DNA of 42,577 nt from Bryobacterales bacterium. GTDB lineage: Bacteria; Acidobacteriota; Terriglobia; Bryobacterales; Bryobacteraceae. The position numbers were made by a program, and so were the translations under genes. The notes under the pieces were generated by a model. That model did no database searches and was not told the origin of the DNA. It saw nothing but the letters and a program-made list of their open reading frames with translations. The number at the start of each line of letters is the position of its first letter. The first letter of the stretch is position 1. Below, one piece after another: positions 39,074 through 42,577 of this stretch. The stretch is taken from the NCBI GenBank assembly GCA_003136675.1, contig PLFE01000083.1, positions 1 to 42,577 of the forward strand, written 5' to 3'.

Positions 39074-40639
39074 TTGATATCCCGCCGGAAAATTCTCCAA
39101 TACGGTTCGACGATGTGCGCGCTCGCCGGAACTCGGATTCGCGCAGCGTCGCTCAATCCCGAGTCGCTGGTCAAATTCGTCGATCGACTGCCGATCCCGC
39201 CCCTGGCCAGGAGTCTGGGCCTGAGAACTGTCCGCGGGAATGCGGCCGTTCAAGCCCCTTATTACAGGATCACTCTGCGTGAGATCCACGCCAAGCTGCA
39301 TCGCGATCTGGCGCCGGCGCGGCTTTGGACGTACGACGGTTCGATGCCCGGGCCGACCTTCCAAATGCGCCGCGGCGAGGGAGCGCTCATCGAGTGGGTC
39401 AACGCGCTTCCGACTCACCACTTTCTTCCCATCGACCACCGATTGCATGGCGCCGAGAGCGATAAACCCGAGGTTAGGACGGTAGTTCATGTGCATGGAG
39501 CGAAGGCCGCCACAGGGGACGATGGCTATCCCGAAAATTGGTGTGCGCCGGGCAAATCCGCCACGGCTTACTACCCCAATCAGCAGGACGCCGCCATGCT
39601 GTGGTATCACGACCACGCCATGGGAATTACTCGCTTGAACATCTACGCGGGACTGTTCGGGCTATACATATTGCGCGACGAAGTGGAAGACACCTTGAAT
39701 CTCCCGCGCGGCGACTACGAAATTCCTCTGGCGATATGCGACCGTCAGGTCACGAGGGACGGCCAGTTGGAATATCCCGCGTCCGGCAAGCCGGATGCGC
39801 CGTGGGTGCCGGAGGTCTTTGGCGAGGCGTTTCTCGTCAACGGGAAGCTTTTTCCGTTTGTGGAAGTGGAGCCACGCAAGTATCGCTTCCGCATTTTCAA
39901 CGTGTGTAATGGACGATTTCTGAACCTGTTCCTGTCGGGACAAGCCGTAATGCGGCAAATCGGCACGGACCAGGGACTACTGCCGGCTCCGATCGAAGTG
40001 GAGCGGCTGCTGCTGGCGCCGGGTGAACGCGCGGACATTGTGGTTGATTTCGCATATTTCGCGGGCCACGAGATCCTGCTGCATGACAGCTCTTTCGACC
40101 TGATGCAAATCCGCGTCGGGAAGCAGCGTCGAAGCGACGATTCGAGTGTGGCGCCAGCGACGCTTCGGCCATTTGCAAGAATTCCTGAATCGTCCGCCGT
40201 GCGGACGCGGGAGCTTTCTCTCATGGAGGAAACCAATATGGTGGCCGAACCTATGAAGATGCTGCTGAATGGCGCGCATTGGGATATGCCGGTGACCGAG
40301 AAGCCGGTGCTCGACTCGGTGGAGATCTGGTCGTTCATCAACGCGACGGACGACACCCACCCGATTCATCTGCATCTGGTACGTTTTCAGATTCTGGATC
40401 GCCGTCGCTTTGACGCTTTCGATTATCAGAGCACGGGAAAAGTGAGATATACCGGACCTGTTGAGCCACCGTCACCGTCGGAGGCGGGCTGGAAAGATAC
40501 CGTCCGGGCGGATTCCAAAATGGTCACCCGCATTATCGTGAAGTTCGAGGGGTACCTTGGGCGTTATGTCTGGCATTGCCATGTATTGGAGCACGAAGAC
40601 AACGAGATGATGCGTCCGTACGAGATCGTGCCCGCCTGA
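39074..40639 (+). CDS. Tat-exported multicopper oxidase (CotA/bilirubin-oxidase-like)
   Basis: A 521-residue laccase-type oxidase. All copper sites are present: HVHG (139-142), WYHDH (177-181), HPIHLHL (the type 1/type 3 block, about 430) and WHCHVLEHEDNEMM with H501, C502, H503, H507 and axial M512. The domain order and the TYDGSMPGPTF block fit the CotA/bilirubin-oxidase subfamily. The N-terminus ISRRKILQYGSTMCALAG is a Tat signal, so copper loading occurs before export. TTG 39074 is chosen as start. The alternative TTG 39050 lies inside the terminator hairpin, and neither has a ribosome site. It would oxidise phenolics, metals or pigments with reduction of O2 to water; the substrate is unknown. 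Confidence 0.92.
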   Translation: MISRRKILQYGSTMCALAGTRIRAASLNPESLVKFVDRLPIPPLARSLGLRTVRGNAAVQAPYYRITLREIHAKLHRDLAPARLWTYDGSMPGPTFQMRRGEGALIEWVNALPTHHFLPIDHRLHGAESDKPEVRTVVHVHGAKAATGDDGYPENWCAPGKSATAYYPNQQDAAMLWYHDHAMGITRLNIYAGLFGLYILRDEVEDTLNLPRGDYEIPLAICDRQVTRDGQLEYPASGKPDAPWVPEVFGEAFLVNGKLFPFVEVEPRKYRFRIFNVCNGRFLNLFLSGQAVMRQIGTDQGLLPAPIEVERLLLAPGERADIVVDFAYFAGHEILLHDSSFDLMQIRVGKQRRSDDSSVAPATLRPFARIPESSAVRTRELSLMEETNMVAEPMKMLLNGAHWDMPVTEKPVLDSVEIWSFINATDDTHPIHLHLVRFQILDRRRFDAFDYQSTGKVRYTGPVEPPSPSEAGWKDTVRADSKMVTRIIVKFEGYLGRYVWHCHVLEHEDNEMMRPYEIVPA

Positions 40640-40646
40640 GACACGT

Positions 40647-42577
40647 TCAACTCTTGCCATCGCAAAAGCGCTGCATCACCGGTTTGAGGGATTGAAACGT
40701 GGCATCCAACTCGGGCAGGAATTCCGCCGCCGATTCCAATTCGCCGCTTTCTCCCAATTTTTCCAGCTTGGCGGCCAAATCTCGAATGGCTGTGCCGCCG
40801 ACGTTGGCCGCCGCTCCCTTAATGGAGTGGGCCGCGAGCCGGGCCGCTGGAGCGTCGAAACTACGGATGGCGTTTGCGAGCGCGGCCAGTTGCTCGGGCA
40901 TGGTGTTGATGAACGTTCCGGCCACGCGGCGGGCCATGGCTTCATTCCCCATCAGGCGTTCGACGAAATCCTCTTCATCGAAGTCGCATACCTTGGACGG
41001 CTCTGGTTTCACAGCTACCGCCGGCGGACTTGCGCCCTCAATCCACTGGGTGAGAAGCGCTTCCAGCGCTTCCGGGCGTATGGGTTTGGAAAGATAATCG
41101 TCCATTCCAGCGGCCAGACACTTTTCGCGATCGCCCGCCAGAGAGTGAGCCGTGACCGCGATGATGGGGATTTGCCGGTTCAGCACTTTGCTGGAACGAT
41201 CGCGAATCCGCCGCGAGAGCTCGTACCCATCCATTTCGGGCATCTGGCAATCGGTCATCAGGAGCGCATAGGATGTCTGGCCCAGCGCGCGCAACGCGCT
41301 CGGTCCGTCCGATAAAATGTCCGCGCGGTAACCAAGGTGTTCCAGCATGCCCATGATCACCTCCTGGTTCACGAGGTTATCTTCCACGACCAGTATCCGG
41401 TGCTGCGTCCTGTCTCTGGCGGCTACAAGGACGGGCGAAACACCCGCGGGCGCACCAGTGAAGGGACGATACCCGAGCGCGGAAGCGAGGCACGCTCCTA
41501 ATTCCCCTTGCTTGACGGGCTTGGAAACGCGCCCGACAAACCAGCCGGATTCCCTGATTCTGGGTAGCCCGGCCTGATTGAGGGGAGTGAGAAGCACGAT
41601 GGGAGTGGAAGCGAGCCGCGCGTCCAGACGCATTGCGTCGCCCAGGCGATCGCCGCCGAACCCGGGCATTTCCAGGTCGATGACCACCGCGTCAAACAAG
41701 CTCTTGGTTTCATCTTTCATACGGGCAAGCGCCGATGCGGCGTCGGTAAACTCTTCCGCGTCGCACCTCCAGAACGTCAGCATCTGCCGCAGCACGTAGC
41801 GGCTCGCGCCATTGTCATCCGCAACCAGGATGCGCTTACCCTGCAGCGAAAGCGGACGCGGCCTCTTGAACTCAGGTTGAACGGGCAACGCCGCCGTGAA
41901 CCAGAAAGTGGAGCCTTTGCCCGGTTCGCTGTGAAATCCGGTGACCCCGCCCATCATTTCGACCAAACCGCGAACAATGGACAACCCGAGGCCGCTGCCG
42001 CCGTACTGGCGGGCGGTGGAAGCGTCGGCTTGCGAAAATCTCTCGAACAGAAGGTGATGCTTTTCTTTCGGCACGCCGATGCCGCTATCGGTCACCTCGA
42101 AGCGCACCGATCCGGCCGGGTCTCCTTGTTCGCGTCTACCGCCACTTGTCTTCTCGCCTGCCTTCTCGCCTGGCCGCACGTGAATGCAAACCTCGCCGCG
42201 ACTTGTAAATTTGACGGCGTTTCCCACCAGGTTTACCAGCACCTGACGCAGGCGGCTTGGGTCGCCGCAAAGACGCGTGGGGACGTCTGGCTCGATGAAG
42301 CAGGTGAACTCCAGTGCTTTTTCCTGCGCCTTCACGGCCATCAGGTCCGCGACACCTTCCACCAGCGATCTCAAGTCAAAATCGGCAACCTCCAGTTGAA
42401 GCTTCTTCGCCTCGATTTTTGAGAAATCGAGAATATCGTTCAGCACGTTCAGCAGCGCTTCCGCGCTGTCACGAAGGGTTTGCGCGCGCTTCCGCTGGCG
42501 CGGATCCAAATCGCTGTTCAATAGAAGCTCCGCCATGCCAAGAACGCCGTTCATGGGCGTTCGGATCTCGTGGCTCA
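40647..42577 (-). CDS. Hybrid histidine kinase with two receivers and HPt (5' end outside window)
   Basis: C-terminal 643 codons of a BarA-like hybrid kinase; the frame is open through the window edge. At the edge the HisKA box reads [14 protein letters not shown], including the phosphoacceptor His. The ATPase domain follows ([34 protein letters not shown]). Receiver 1 has [13 protein letters not shown] and SKP; receiver 2 has [15 protein letters not shown] and SKP; both seem functional. The C-terminal HPt domain carries the His in [13 protein letters not shown]. This gives a complete His-Asp-His-Asp relay. Sensor domains lie outside the window. It converges on the multicopper oxidase gene with a 7-nt gap. 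Confidence 0.95.
   Translation of the reverse strand, partial: SHEIRTPMNGVLGMAELLLNSDLDPRQRKRAQTLRDSAEALLNVLNDILDFSKIEAKKLQLEVADFDLRSLVEGVADLMAVKAQEKALEFTCFIEPDVPTRLCGDPSRLRQVLVNLVGNAVKFTSRGEVCIHVRPGEKAGEKTSGGRREQGDPAGSVRFEVTDSGIGVPKEKHHLLFERFSQADASTARQYGGSGLGLSIVRGLVEMMGGVTGFHSEPGKGSTFWFTAALPVQPEFKRPRPLSLQGKRILVADDNGASRYVLRQMLTFWRCDAEEFTDAASALARMKDETKSLFDAVVIDLEMPGFGGDRLGDAMRLDARLASTPIVLLTPLNQAGLPRIRESGWFVGRVSKPVKQGELGACLASALGYRPFTGAPAGVSPVLVAARDRTQHRILVVEDNLVNQEVIMGMLEHLGYRADILSDGPSALRALGQTSYALLMTDCQMPEMDGYELSRRIRDRSSKVLNRQIPIIAVTAHSLAGDREKCLAAGMDDYLSKPIRPEALEALLTQWIEGASPPAVAVKPEPSKVCDFDEEDFVERLMGNEAMARRVAGTFINTMPEQLAALANAIRSFDAPAARLAAHSIKGAAANVGGTAIRDLAAKLEKLGESGELESAAEFLPELDATFQSLKPVMQRFCDGKS

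Noticed and set aside
1..42577. CRISPR array, insertion sequence, prophage or integrase
   Set aside because: No regularly spaced long repeats, transposase, integrase or phage structural gene was seen on either strand.

Overview
The window looks like a stretch of chromosome from a moderately GC-rich, Gram-negative soil-type bacterium, most plausibly an acidobacterium of the Solibacter/Bryobacter kind. That placement is inference. It rests on the mix of families: a CRTAC1 (FG-GAP + ASPIC/UnbV) protein, a multiheme cytochrome fused to TPRs, a PEP-CTERM protein, many secreted proteins of unknown function, NtrC-type sigma-54 regulation and many PAS sensor kinases. No phage, transposon, CRISPR array or rRNA was seen. 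One tRNA (Glu, CTC) is present.

Layout. 1-605 holds small, apparently decayed genes (an HTH remnant, an antitoxin-like fragment, a small membrane ORF without a start codon). 606-5219 (minus) is a tight four-gene operon: Omp85-like outer-membrane protein, DUF4390-like exported protein, NtrY-like histidine kinase and NtrC/NtrX-like sigma-54 activator. 5391-6745 holds an RRM protein and a PEP-CTERM protein. 7013-8836 is an MsbA-like ABC exporter. It converges on a secreted protein (8839-9852) with protein-kinase-like motifs, which diverges from a run of exported or phosphate-ester genes: PLD-like protein, unknown secreted protein, calcineurin-like phosphatase and TPR protein (9958-13217). tRNA-Glu follows and abuts the end of a 1279-residue secreted protein.

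17256-21376 holds selB, a ceramide-glucosyltransferase-like enzyme and an odd GNAT/secreted-protein fusion. 21407-23689 is a Tat-signal-bearing mannonate dehydratase with an MFS transporter, probably for hexuronate catabolism. 23644-31447 (minus) is a signalling block: PAS kinase, PAS hybrid kinase, receiver-PP2C phosphatase, then a Tat FAD oxidoreductase and a GNAT protein, the last four closely spaced or overlapping. 31486-37169 has a TPR protein convergent with a three-gene operon for a pentaheme cytochrome-TPR protein, a CRTAC1 protein and a small Cys-containing secreted protein. 37317-40639 encodes a secreted phospholipase-C/acid-phosphatase-type enzyme and a Tat multicopper oxidase. The right edge cuts a hybrid kinase with two receivers and an HPt domain.

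The most interesting signals are these. (1) The exported kinase-like protein at 8839-9852 has Lys, Glu, a DLKxxN catalytic loop and a DLG motif. (2) Sigma-54 -24/-12 elements sit a few bases before the starts of the PLD-like gene and the ABC exporter, and a related palindrome lies before the operon that encodes the NtrC-type activator, which suggests a local sigma-54 regulon. (3) Three TYGAAAG direct repeats with an exact 11-bp period lie upstream of the secreted phosphoesterase and look like an OmpR/PhoB-class operator. (4) A GNAT enzyme is fused to an internal signal-peptide-like segment and an extra domain.
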